A stretch of DNA of 22,776 bases from UBA940 sp964464465 (GTDB lineage Bacteria; Bacteroidota; Bacteroidia; Bacteroidales; Rikenellaceae), in assembly GCA_964464465.1 (NCBI GenBank), contig CAYXGF010000026.1, positions 1 through 22,776 on the forward strand, given 5' to 3'. The notes under the pieces were generated by a model. The model was not told the origin of the DNA and searched no databases. It worked only from the letters and a program-made list of their open reading frames with translations. Shown here piece after piece: positions 15,480 through 22,776 of this stretch. The stretch's first letter is position 1. Each line of letters opens with the position of its first letter. The translations under genes were made by a program, and so were the position numbers.

Positions 15480-16352
15480 TCAACCGCGCGAAGCAATAAG
15501 AAGTTTGCCGAACTCCTCTATATTCAGAGCCGTCACATCCGGCTGGGGCGAAGCGCTTCGGGCTGTTTCCAGAGTGGTCTCGCCCGAAAGCACCAGAACG
15601 CCCAGGGCGCCGGCATTACGGGCCATGGCCACATCCGTATAAATGCGGTCGCCGACCATCGCTATCTCGTCAGGACGCAGCCCATGACGCTCAACTATCC
15701 CGCAGAGCATATTAGGGTCCGGTTTGCCGAGAGTTATGTCCGGACAGCGGCCGGTGGCATGCTCTATGCATTTGCAAATCGAGCCGCAATCCACAAGCAC
15801 GACCTTTTTGTCGGTAGGACATACTCTGTCGGGATTCGTCGCAATATACGGAAGCCCCTGCGACACCCACCACGACGCACGGCACAGACGGCCGTAGCTA
15901 AGCGTCATGTCGAACGCCACCACCACGGCATCCGGCACATCGTTCTCATCATCGGCTGTGGAACGGAATCCCGCCGCCTCGAACTCGGCTATCATGCTCG
16001 GCGTGCCGAGCAGAAACAGATTGCGGGCCTGCGGATAATGCGTCTTTATATAGTCTATCGTGGCCAGAGCCGTCGTATACATCTGCTCCCGGCGCGCCTG
16101 GATGCCCATGCCGGAGAGTTTGAGCATATAGTCGTCTATGCTGCGCGACGGATTGTTTGTCAGAAACGAATAGCCGATGCCATTATCGCTCAGCGAAGCG
16201 AGAAACTTTTTCGTGAACGGGAACAGGGTCGACCCCATATATATCGTTCCGTCCATATCCAGCGCCACATGACGTATCTTCGCGCACGCCTGCCGGAGTT
16301 GCTGCTCCGACATCGGAGAAGCGTATCTGTCGAATGATTCCATATCTTTCAT
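15480..16352 (-). CDS. HAD-family sugar-phosphate phosphatase, NagD-like
   Basis: This 290-aa phosphatase is a class IIA HAD protein. It has nucleophile motif D32-M-D34-G-T-I-Y-M-G, motif II T65-N-N, a substrate-cap insertion, then GKPDPNML (lysine motif) and the acidic motif MVGDRIYTDVAMARNAG. NagD-type enzymes dephosphorylate small phosphates such as phosphoglycolate, glycerol-3-phosphate or nucleotides. It starts 7 bp after the glpT stop, so the two are co-transcribed. That pairing suggests action on an imported organophosphate or on a toxic by-product of its metabolism; this is inference. The first 15 residues precede the fold, and internal methionines could also serve as starts. Confidence 0.88.
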   Translation of the reverse strand: MKDMESFDRYASPMSEQQLRQACAKIRHVALDMDGTIYMGSTLFPFTKKFLASLSDNGIGYSFLTNNPSRSIDDYMLKLSGMGIQARREQMYTTALATIDYIKTHYPQARNLFLLGTPSMIAEFEAAGFRSTADDENDVPDAVVVAFDMTLSYGRLCRASWWVSQGLPYIATNPDRVCPTDKKVVLVDCGSICKCIEHATGRCPDITLGKPDPNMLCGIVERHGLRPDEIAMVGDRIYTDVAMARNAGALGVLVLSGETTLETARSASPQPDVTALNIEEFGKLLIASRG

Positions 16353-16359
16353 GACTGTT

Positions 16360-17856
16360 CTAATATTCTATCTCCTTCGTTCTCTCATAGCCGTCACGCG
16401 GAGCGCCCCACATGGTAGCGAATACCACCGCCCCCAGGGCACCAACCGCAACTATCGTATAGAACACGAAATTCCACCCGAAAGCGTCGGCAAGCATGCC
16501 CACGCCCAGCGCCGAGAAGAACGAACCCACGTAACCGAATATTCCCGCCAGTCCGTTGGCCGTAGCCGACGCCTCCTTGGTAGCCTGATTGGCCGCAGCG
16601 ATACCGATAAGGGCCTGCGGACCGTAGATGAAAAATCCGCCCATCGCAAGAACGATGACCGACACGGCCGTCGGCAGATGGGGGAAAGCAACGAATACGA
16701 CCATGAAAACCGAAGCCAGGCACATGCACACAAGACACATGCGGTGCGCCTTGCCCTTGAACAGACGGTCCGTAGCCCAGCCTGCGAATATCGTTCCCAC
16801 GATTGCGAATATCTCGAACACGGCCACGGTCCATCCCGCACTGACGATAGACATGCCGCGGCTCTCAGTAAGGAATTTCGGCCCCCAGTCCAGAATCCCC
16901 ATACGCATTATATATACGAATACGTTGGCTATGCACAGAGTCCAAATCCATCTGTTGCGGAACACCATGTGCATAAGGAACTTTTTGTTGCTTTTCTTCG
17001 CACCCGAGGAGCTCTTGCCTATCTCCGTGCCCGGAAGCTCGGGAAGTCCTACCGACTGAGGGTCGTCGCGCAGTCCGAAAAACAGCCATGCGGCACCGAG
17101 CACCGCAATACCGGCCGGAATCCAGAAACACCACTTCCACGCACCGTAGTGCGAGGCATACGACATCACGCGCCGCATTCCCTCCGCATCGTCGGCAGCC
17201 ACACCGAGATTATCGGCAATCGAGGCCACGACGGCGGCGTCCGAACTCATGTCGGCACCCATATGCCCCATTATATATCCGCACACGACAACAGCGCATG
17301 CAGCGCCGATGGAGTGCGACGTGTTCCATATCGACATCTTCGTAGCCAGCTCCGAAGGGTGAATCCACTGCGGCAGCAGACGCGCGCATGGCGGATATCC
17401 CAGTCCCTGGAAATACTGGTTGAGGATTATGGTTATTCCCATGACCAGCACAAGCGTATTGACAATCTGCGGTCCCTGCTGCACGCCGGTTACGGCATAG
17501 CTCAAATCATACCCCAGACCGAAAGCGACGTTGGCGGCGGCGCACAACAGCAGGCCAATCGCCATCACGGCGCGCGTGCTGACCTTGTCGACGAGAAAGC
17601 CGTTGACAAATCTCGAAAATCCGTAAATCAGCGACCCTATGCCTATGACAATACCGAAGCTGGTGTTCGAGATGCCGTATTCGGCGGTCAGGCCCGGCAT
17701 AGCCAGCGAAAAATTCTTTCTTACGAAATAATAGACTGCGTAACCTATCATCGATACGATTATGGTACGCATCTGCCAATACTTGAACTTCCTGGCAGTC
17801 TGTGGATTCATCGACCCGTAAATGGATTCACTGTTCATCGCGTTATTAGGTTTCAT
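16360..17856 (-). CDS. glpT: Glycerol-3-phosphate:phosphate antiporter (GlpT/OPA family)
   Basis: This 498-aa inner-membrane transporter of the major facilitator superfamily has about 12 helices. It carries the organophosphate:phosphate antiporter marks. The first phosphate-binding arginine is R46 in YYFVRKNFSLAMP. The second is in NVFVYIMRMGILDWGPKFL, equivalent to the R45 and R269 pair of E. coli GlpT. The GLRDDPQSVGLP loop lies before helix 7. It should exchange external glycerol-3-phosphate for internal phosphate; hexose-phosphate transport (UhpT-like) is the alternative, but glpD and the regulator nearby favour glycerol-3-phosphate. A second ATG at 17838 is possible. Its promoter shares operator repeats with glpD. 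Confidence 0.9.
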   Translation of the reverse strand: MKPNNAMNSESIYGSMNPQTARKFKYWQMRTIIVSMIGYAVYYFVRKNFSLAMPGLTAEYGISNTSFGIVIGIGSLIYGFSRFVNGFLVDKVSTRAVMAIGLLLCAAANVAFGLGYDLSYAVTGVQQGPQIVNTLVLVMGITIILNQYFQGLGYPPCARLLPQWIHPSELATKMSIWNTSHSIGAACAVVVCGYIMGHMGADMSSDAAVVASIADNLGVAADDAEGMRRVMSYASHYGAWKWCFWIPAGIAVLGAAWLFFGLRDDPQSVGLPELPGTEIGKSSSGAKKSNKKFLMHMVFRNRWIWTLCIANVFVYIMRMGILDWGPKFLTESRGMSIVSAGWTVAVFEIFAIVGTIFAGWATDRLFKGKAHRMCLVCMCLASVFMVVFVAFPHLPTAVSVIVLAMGGFFIYGPQALIGIAAANQATKEASATANGLAGIFGYVGSFFSALGVGMLADAFGWNFVFYTIVAVGALGAVVFATMWGAPRDGYERTKEIEY

Positions 17857-17897
17857 TCAGGTTTCACGGGCGCTCGCCGCGCCGTGCGGTGTTTCGG

Positions 17898-17927
17898 TTC
17901 GAAAGTTCATTTGCATCGATACGAAAC
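17898..17927 (-). promoter_or_regulatory. Candidate GlpR-type operators at glpT
   Basis: On the minus strand GTTTCGTA (17927-17920) and CTTTCGAA (17905-17898) form direct repeats 22 bp apart, just downstream of the predicted start. Order, flanking G/C base and spacing equal the pair at glpD. Confidence 0.55.
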
Positions 17928-17939
17928 ATTACTGCGGAG

Positions 17940-17972
17940 CAAAGATATAAAAAGAATCGGGTTTGCGACAAG
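17940..17972 (-). promoter_or_regulatory. glpT promoter
   Basis: Minus-strand CTTG (17969-17972), a 21-bp spacer and TATCTTTG (17940-17947) fit the Bacteroidota consensus. Transcription would start near 17933, with a leader of about 77 nt. Confidence 0.65.
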
Positions 17973-18046
17973 AAAAACAACATAAAAAAAAGCCGGCGGC
18001 ATATGAACGGCCTGCGAATGCCGCACATGTTTTTAACGGCGGAGCA

Positions 18047-18078
18047 TTTTCATATGTCAAAAAAATTTAGTAGATTTG
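18047..18078 (+). promoter_or_regulatory. Promoter of the MG2/TonB-plug gene
   Basis: TAGATTTG (18071-18078) matches the -7 consensus. TTTT at 18047-18050 lies 20 bp upstream as an imperfect -33 element. Transcription would start near 18085, about 22 nt before the ATG. Confidence 0.6.
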
Positions 18079-18106
18079 CTCATATCAAATCCTAATTTTC
18101 ACGGCC

Positions 18107-20800
18107 ATGACAATTACTTTCATCCGCAGCCGAAAGCTGAAAGCAATCGTAACATGCGCGCTGTGCATGCTTGCAGGCGCCGCGAACCTGCCGGCGCAGG
18201 AGCAGCAGCTCTCGCCGTTCGAGCACAAACTGATGAACGGCATACTCGACATGTACTCCAAAGGCGTCGCCGAAAAGGTGTATCTGCACACCGACAAACC
18301 GTATTACAGCGCCGGGGAAAATATTTATATTAAAGGATACGTAGTAAATGCGGTAACGCACGAGCCGGTATCGAAAAGCAACTTCATATACGTGCAGTTC
18401 GTCGACAGTCGCGGTGCGGCATGCCAGCAGTTCAAAATCATGCGCGACTCGGCCGGAATATTCCGTTCCCAGATAGAGCTTCCGCCATCCATACCGGCTG
18501 GACGGTACACCCTGCGCGGCTTCACGCAGTGGATGGAAAATTTCCCGGAAGATTATTTCTTCAACTCCGAAATCGAAATCGGAAACACCATAGACGATGC
18601 CGTGAACTGCGACATCGAATACCAGCCGGCCGAAGACGGCTCCGTTCTGGCGACAATCAAGTTTCTCGACTCGGGATTCAATCCGATGACTAAATACGCC
18701 CTGATGTATAAAATCGTCGACGGAGACAAGACAAAGGAGAAATACGCCTCGACAGACTCCGAAGGGAAGCTGACATTCAGATTCACTCCGCAAAACGGAC
18801 AGAGGGCCCGAATCGAAATCGAGAGTCAGGACGAAGACCGCCCCTACAACAGAACCTTCGACATTCCATCCTTCGACACCGACTTCGACGTGCAGTTCTT
18901 TCCCGAGGGAGGAACGCTTCTTGCCGGCACGCTGCAACTCGTGGCGTTCAAGGCTGTCGGCACGGACGGACTCGGAGCCCACGTCTCGGGAAGCGTTTAC
19001 AGCGACGACGGAGAGAAAATAGCCGACATCTCGTCCTCGCATCTGGGAATGGGCACCATGAGCATCACGGCGGAGAAAGGACGGTCGTATTACGCCACCC
19101 TAACATCCGGACAAACCGAAAAACGGTTCGATTTGCCAAATTGCGCCGAATCGGGATGTGCCGTAAAACTGCTGCAACCCAAAGGCCGGGTCGCATTCCA
19201 GATTCTGAGCACGCCAGACATCGACCTTTCGCGTCTGGGAGTCATAATACACTGCCGCGGCAAGGTAACGTTCAACACCGACGACGCAACCAAGCCGGTA
19301 ATGCTGCCCGCCGCGATGTTCGACGACGGAATACAGCATCTGTGCATAATCGACAAGACCAGCGGTGAAGTACTCTCGCAGCGGCTGTTCTTCATCAACA
19401 ACGGAGCCTCGGCTTCGAGCGGAATGTCAGGCGGCAGGGAAAAATACGGCAAACGCGAGAAAGTATCGCTGACACTGAAAATAACCGACAGCGACGGCAA
19501 TCCCGCCCAGGGAGATTTCTCCGTCACGGTAACCGACAGATATAAAGTGCGGCGTGACTCGTGCGCCCAGAACATAATGACATCGCTGCTGCTGACATCC
19601 GACCTGAAAGGCTACATAGAGCAGCCCGGATATTACTTCCTGGACCGTTCCACCACGCGCACAGCCCAGATAGACCTTCTGATGCTCACTCACGGCTGGA
19701 CCCGCTTCGACATGCAATCCGTCATAGACCGCACTCTGCCAGAAAACACGATTCAGGCCGAGGACTATCAGTCGGTATCAGGCGCCGTACTGGGATTCAC
19801 CGGAAAAGAGCTCAAAGACTCCAAGATTGTCGTAATGGAGCCGGAATACAAACTCGTGCGGCTCGGATACCACGAAGAGTTCACTCTGGGACAAACCGGA
19901 AAATTCAACATCAGAGGCATACCCCTGACCGAAGGTAAAAAATTCGTCGTGCAGGCATACGACAAACGTGGCTGGAAAAAAGGTCTCGAACTCGTTCTCG
20001 ACCCCCAGATTCTGCCCGAACCCAAGAGCATCGTTCCGCCCGTATCGTTCCACAAGCCCGCCGCCGGCAGGATGAACGACTCTTATCTGCAATCCGCCAA
20101 GGAGAAATACTACAACGACGGAGGCATGCGCGTAGTGGACATGGAGGGAGTGACGGTCCGCGCCCGCAAGATAGAGCAGAGCCGTTCGAGGCTGTACAAT
20201 TTGCAGCCGACATATACCCGCACCAACGAGGAGCTGACGAAATTCGGAGGCCGCGACGTGTACACGGCGCTTGTAACTTTCCCGGGCGTTACGGTCAACC
20301 CGGACGGCTCGGCGGTGTACATCCGCGGAGGCAATCTGCCTGCGCTCATCCTGCTCGATGACCTGGAAGTCGACATGAGCCGCGACATGCTATCGAGCAT
20401 AGACATCGACGACGTGGAATTCATCGACATAATAGCAGGGGCGGACGCCGCTATATTCGGCGGCAGAGGCGACGGCGGCGTTGTCAACATCAAGCTCAGA
20501 GAGGGTGTGCGTCCGGGCAAAAAAGCATTGCCGTCAACCGATATAATACGCAACTTAGGAGTGCGGATTCCCACGGAGTTCTACCAGCCGAAATACGATG
20601 TGCCACAACAACGGAACGACAAAAAGCCAGACCTGCGCACAACTCTTGCCTGGATACCGGACGCAATACCCGACGCTGACGGCACGGTGAAGATTGAGTT
20701 CTACACGGCCGATTTCCCGTCGGTATACGACATCATAGTCGAGGGCATCACCGCAAGCGGACACCCTTGTCATTCGCAGCACTCCGTGCTCCGGGAGTAA
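18107..20800 (+). CDS. MG2-domain and TonB-plug surface protein
   Basis: This 897-aa exported protein has a signal peptide (about 1-31, NLPAQ). A macroglobulin MG2-type domain follows, with K57-V-Y-L-H-T-D-K-P-Y-Y-S-A-G-E-x-I-Y-I-K-G. Further beta-sandwich domains follow, with FPEGGTLLAGT around 265. A TonB-receptor plug domain lies at about 700-800 (YTALVTFPGVTV, YIRGG, ILLDD, ADAAIFGGRGDGGVVNIKL). The end is typical of this family (LRTTLAWIPDAIPDADG, then a beta strand with FYTADF). It lacks the 22-strand barrel of true TonB receptors and so cannot be a transporter by itself. Proteins of this architecture are common in Bacteroidota; their role is unknown. The gene stands alone, divergent from glpT. 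Confidence 0.88.
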   Translation: MTITFIRSRKLKAIVTCALCMLAGAANLPAQEQQLSPFEHKLMNGILDMYSKGVAEKVYLHTDKPYYSAGENIYIKGYVVNAVTHEPVSKSNFIYVQFVDSRGAACQQFKIMRDSAGIFRSQIELPPSIPAGRYTLRGFTQWMENFPEDYFFNSEIEIGNTIDDAVNCDIEYQPAEDGSVLATIKFLDSGFNPMTKYALMYKIVDGDKTKEKYASTDSEGKLTFRFTPQNGQRARIEIESQDEDRPYNRTFDIPSFDTDFDVQFFPEGGTLLAGTLQLVAFKAVGTDGLGAHVSGSVYSDDGEKIADISSSHLGMGTMSITAEKGRSYYATLTSGQTEKRFDLPNCAESGCAVKLLQPKGRVAFQILSTPDIDLSRLGVIIHCRGKVTFNTDDATKPVMLPAAMFDDGIQHLCIIDKTSGEVLSQRLFFINNGASASSGMSGGREKYGKREKVSLTLKITDSDGNPAQGDFSVTVTDRYKVRRDSCAQNIMTSLLLTSDLKGYIEQPGYYFLDRSTTRTAQIDLLMLTHGWTRFDMQSVIDRTLPENTIQAEDYQSVSGAVLGFTGKELKDSKIVVMEPEYKLVRLGYHEEFTLGQTGKFNIRGIPLTEGKKFVVQAYDKRGWKKGLELVLDPQILPEPKSIVPPVSFHKPAAGRMNDSYLQSAKEKYYNDGGMRVVDMEGVTVRARKIEQSRSRLYNLQPTYTRTNEELTKFGGRDVYTALVTFPGVTVNPDGSAVYIRGGNLPALILLDDLEVDMSRDMLSSIDIDDVEFIDIIAGADAAIFGGRGDGGVVNIKLREGVRPGKKALPSTDIIRNLGVRIPTEFYQPKYDVPQQRNDKKPDLRTTLAWIPDAIPDADGTVKIEFYTADFPSVYDIIVEGITASGHPCHSQHSVLRE

Positions 20801-21114
20801 TTGCGAACGATACAAACATGGCGGCCGCAACCGTCCGTTCTCGCTAAGGCCCGATACAGGGCTTCATTCGCCGGCCGCCATGCACGGGACCGCATATTGC
20901 GGCATCCCGCATGCAAAGTACCGGCGCCTCGCACCGGCAGCAGCCGTCAGGCCACATTATGCCATGATTTCATCCTAAAATTATTTACAATTACACAATA
21001 GAACCATTAATTCCAGACCAGCAAATCGCCGCATATGCAAAAAAAATTACAAGTATTATATTTATAATATAAAAAATAATATCTTTGTACAAAACCTCTA
21101 AAAACCTAAATCGT
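20801..21114. other. Non-coding gap with inverted repeats
   Basis: No gene was seen. 11-bp perfect arms (20817-20827 and 20872-20882) enclose a small hairpin (20849-20852 with 20859-20862). A second hairpin (20885-20894 with 20898-20909, two bulged bases) follows. There is no T-run, so it is not a classic terminator. The 3' part is AT-rich and leads into the promoter of the next gene. Confidence 0.5.
21080..21087 (+). promoter_or_regulatory. -7 element of the small lipoprotein gene
   Basis: TATCTTTG matches TAnnTTTG. No clear TTTG is seen 19-21 bp upstream in this AT-rich stretch. A start near 21094 would exclude the most upstream in-frame ATG at 21085. Confidence 0.5.
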
Positions 21115-21141
21115 ATGAAACATTTAAAATTTATACACATC

Positions 21142-21687
21142 ATGAAAAAATCGGTACTTTTTTTAGCCGCTGCTGTTTGCATTTTGCTTTGCGGTTGCAG
21201 CAACGATGAGGCCAAGTGGATATCCGATGAGGCGGGAGACACATCAATTGCCGGATACCTCACGGAACAGATAGGCGGGCAATGGGTCGAAGAGGCGAAA
21301 TTCGAATACGGAGGCACGTCTCTGGATGGATACGACAGGAAACAAAACACAATATTCTTCAACAAAGAAAGCGACGAGGCCGCAATCTTCAATTTCATCG
21401 GCGAGTGGAACGGACAGAATGTCGAGGTTACGATTCCCTCCGTATCCATTTCGGGCAAATGCTACGACTGGACGCTGAGTGCAAGCGAAATAGGCAACGC
21501 GACGATTTCGATAGACGGCAAGACGACAAAGGCTCCGGCAAACGTAGAGGGCTGGATAAAACAAGTGGAAGACCACTCGAAGTACAAGGACAGACAACCG
21601 TATTTCGTAGATTTGAAAGCTACATACCTTGACGACGACGGTCATTGGTTGGCTCGGCTCGTAATCCAGTCGATAATACATTACTAA
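21142..21687 (+). CDS. Small lipoprotein of unknown function
   Basis: This 181-aa protein has a clear lipoprotein signal (KKSVLFLAAAVCILLCGC, acylated Cys19). The mature part is about 160 residues, rich in beta-strand patterns (QWVEEAKFEY, FNFIGEWNGQNVEVTIP, ATISIDG, DLKATYLDDDGHWLARLVIQSI), with no motif I recognise. It is probably a small beta-sandwich or lipocalin-like fold on the outer membrane. The ATG at 21142 gives the best signal peptide. In-frame ATGs at 21115 (MKHLKFIHI extension) and 21085 exist, but the latter lies within the promoter. Codon use is like that of its neighbours. It appears to be transcribed alone. Confidence 0.75.
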   Translation: MKKSVLFLAAAVCILLCGCSNDEAKWISDEAGDTSIAGYLTEQIGGQWVEEAKFEYGGTSLDGYDRKQNTIFFNKESDEAAIFNFIGEWNGQNVEVTIPSVSISGKCYDWTLSASEIGNATISIDGKTTKAPANVEGWIKQVEDHSKYKDRQPYFVDLKATYLDDDGHWLARLVIQSIIHY

Positions 21688-22154
21688 GCGCAACAAAACA
21701 GGAAAGAATACCCGGCAAGGCTCTTTCTGCATCACACCCCCTCACATACGCTCTTGTGCGCTGCGGGCTTCCGGTCGAATGCAAGCCTGAAAATATATAA
21801 CTGCACCCCAAAAGTTTCTTGTCTAACTTTTGGGGTGCAGTTATCTCGGCATACAATCTCGCTGCCTGATAAACGAAGCGAAGCGGGCGTCGATATACTA
21901 AATTACTGAAAAAATAATGGTTGCGCCGCAAAATGGGGCATATTGCGCGTCGAACTCTATCGTAAAGAAAGCATCCTGCGAAAAGCAGAACAGCAGACAT
22001 CTGTCAACATAGCGGACGGCAGATATGAACCTTGCAAAATAGAAGGCAATACCCTGAATAGCCGGCATCCGACAACACCTATCATGAACACTGCGCAGCA
22101 GCAGAGCGGACATACTCGCACAGCAAGGTCATTTTTCCATGGCGCCTGCACCGT
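21688..22154. other. Non-coding gap
   Basis: No supported gene was found in about 470 bp. The only strong feature is the long palindrome at 21797-21844. Open frames here have no signals or motifs, and the sequence after the palindrome shows no transposase remnant in any frame I could follow. Confidence 0.5.
21797..21844. repeat. 20-bp perfect inverted repeat, IS3-type end-like
   Basis: The perfect arms 21797-21816 and 21825-21844 are separated by the 8-nt loop TCTTGTCT. The right half, GTCTAACTTTTGGGGTGCAG, resembles the terminal inverted repeats of IS3-family (IS150-group) elements, which have the form CTG.ACCCC.AAA.GTT.GACA. No transposase is present, so it could be a solo element remnant, or simply a strong hairpin acting in 3' end formation. 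Confidence 0.45.
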
Positions 22155-22192
22155 AAAAAAGAAACGGGAGCACATAACTAAACGTGCTCCCG
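22155..22192 (-). terminator. Rho-independent terminator of the ferredoxin gene
   Basis: On the minus strand CGGGAGCAC (22192-22184) pairs with GTGCTCCCG (22173-22165) around a 10-nt loop. A T-rich tail follows (plus 22155-22164). It lies 20 bp after the ferredoxin stop. Confidence 0.85.
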
Positions 22193-22212
22193 TCTTTCAT
22201 GTCGTGCAATGC

Positions 22213-22383
22213 CTATTCAGCCTCGATAGCTTCGGTCGGGCAAACACCTGCGCAAGTACCGCAGTCGGTGCAGACAGCCGGGTCGATTGAATAAACATCT
22301 CCGGCCGAAATAGCTCCTACCGGACACTCGTCGATACAGGTACCGCATGCGACACAAGTATCTTCTTTGATTTTGTAAGCCAT
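22213..22383 (-). CDS. 2[4Fe-4S] ferredoxin
   Basis: This 56-aa protein contains two complete CxxCxxCxxxCP motifs (C10-V-A-C-G-T-C-I-D-E-C-P and C38-T-D-C-G-T-C-A-G-V-C-P). It is the clostridial-type low-potential electron carrier that binds two [4Fe-4S] clusters. It likely serves pyruvate:ferredoxin oxidoreductase, Rnf or hydrogenase reactions in an anaerobe. The length is exactly that of the family. The ATG is at 22383-22381 and the stop TAG at 22215-22213. It lies downstream of serS in the same direction, but has its own full promoter and terminator and so forms a single-gene unit, as expected for an abundant protein. Confidence 0.96.
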   Translation of the reverse strand: MAYKIKEDTCVACGTCIDECPVGAISAGDVYSIDPAVCTDCGTCAGVCPTEAIEAE

Positions 22384-22416
22384 ATCAATTTTAATTAATG
22401 TGTAATGTTGCGATTA

Positions 22417-22447
22417 CAAATATACTCACTTTATTCCGTTTTGCAAA
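22417..22447 (-). promoter_or_regulatory. Promoter of the ferredoxin gene
   Basis: Minus-strand TTTG (22444-22447), a 19-bp spacer and TATATTTG (22417-22424) match the full consensus. It begins 11 bp after the serS stop, and transcription would start near 22410. Confidence 0.8.
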
Positions 22448-22457
22448 TTTTCAGGCC

Positions 22458-22776
22458 TTATCCTATCATGTCGAAATGCGTATAGGGTCTGAGAACTTCC
22501 GGAATAACAATTCCGTCGGCAGTCTGATTGTTTTCCAACAGCGCGGCAACGATGCGGGGCAGCGCAAGCGAACTTCCGTTGAGCGTATGCGCCAACTGGG
22601 TCTTCTTGTCCGCACCGCGATACCGCAAATGGAGGCGGTTGGCCTGGAACGACTCGAAATTGGATACCGACGACACTTCGAGCCAACGCTTCTGAGCGGC
22701 CGAGAACACCTCGAAATCATACGTCAGCGCCGAAGTAAAGCTCATGTCGCCGCCGCACAGACGAAGAATGCGGTAC
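22458..22776 (-). CDS. serS: Seryl-tRNA synthetase, C-terminal part (5' end outside window)
   Basis: The minus-strand frame is open to the window edge and stops with TAA at 22460-22458. It encodes the C-terminal end of class II seryl-tRNA synthetase. Visible marks are YRILRLCGGDMSFTSALTYDFEVFSAAQKRWLEVSSVSN, the motif 3 helix with its class II arginine (LNGSSLALPRIVAALLENNQ) and the ending IPEVLRPYTHFDMIG. Internal methionines are not starts, since conserved sequence precedes them in frame. It is followed by the ferredoxin promoter. Confidence 0.95.
   Translation of the reverse strand, partial: YRILRLCGGDMSFTSALTYDFEVFSAAQKRWLEVSSVSNFESFQANRLHLRYRGADKKTQLAHTLNGSSLALPRIVAALLENNQTADGIVIPEVLRPYTHFDMIG

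Noticed and set aside
17997..18023. Hairpin CGGCAT/ATGCCG between glpT and the MG2 gene as a terminator.
   Set aside because: It lies between divergent genes upstream of both starts, where no terminator is needed. The arms are only 6 bp with a 15-nt loop.
21845..22154. Possible transposase remnant after the palindrome.
   Set aside because: No frame gave recognisable DDE or HTH sequence, and the second terminal repeat was not found.

Overview
The window reads as chromosome of a moderately GC-rich Bacteroidota, most likely Bacteroidales close to Alistipes/Rikenellaceae. Three things point there: repeated Bacteroidota-type promoters (TTTG, 19-21 nt, TAnnTTTG); family content (fimbrillin-like lipoprotein, MG2/TonB-plug protein, DUF2490, rSAM/lipoprotein pair); and the ArgS, SerRS and ferredoxin sequences. 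The genus is an inference. No phage, CRISPR, tRNA or rRNA was seen.

Layout. 1-1730: 3' end of argS, then a secreted purple-acid-phosphatase-like metallophosphoesterase and a strong terminator. 2122-6051 (minus): a tight four-gene operon, CotH-kinase-like lipoprotein, VTC-type polyphosphate-polymerase domain protein, DUF4956 membrane protein and DUF2490 outer-membrane protein. 6222-7475 (minus): fimbrillin-like lipoprotein. 7574-9311 (minus): an rSAM/lipoprotein system, with a SPASM radical SAM enzyme and two small lipoproteins sharing an MYGxPY motif. 9405-11200 (plus): a LytS/LytTR two-component system whose promoter overlaps, back to back, that of the rSAM operon.

11286-11700 has no protein gene but holds two structured segments on the minus strand: the 3' untranslated region of glpD and a candidate unclassified non-coding RNA. 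11704-17856 is a glycerol-3-phosphate cluster: glpD (minus), a divergent DeoR-family regulator (plus), a secreted esterase (plus), then glpT with a HAD sugar-phosphate phosphatase downstream (both minus). The glpD and glpT promoters share TTTCG(A/T)A repeats spaced exactly 22 bp apart, which suggests one regulator controls both.

18107-20800: a large MG2/TonB-plug surface protein. 21142-21687: a small unknown lipoprotein. The window closes with a 2[4Fe-4S] ferredoxin (56 aa) and the 3' end of serS, both minus.

The most notable items are the two-substrate rSAM/lipoprotein locus, the CotH-VTC-DUF4956-DUF2490 operon, the candidate RNA at 11286-11504 and the shared glp operators. All family assignments come from reading motifs; no database search was possible.
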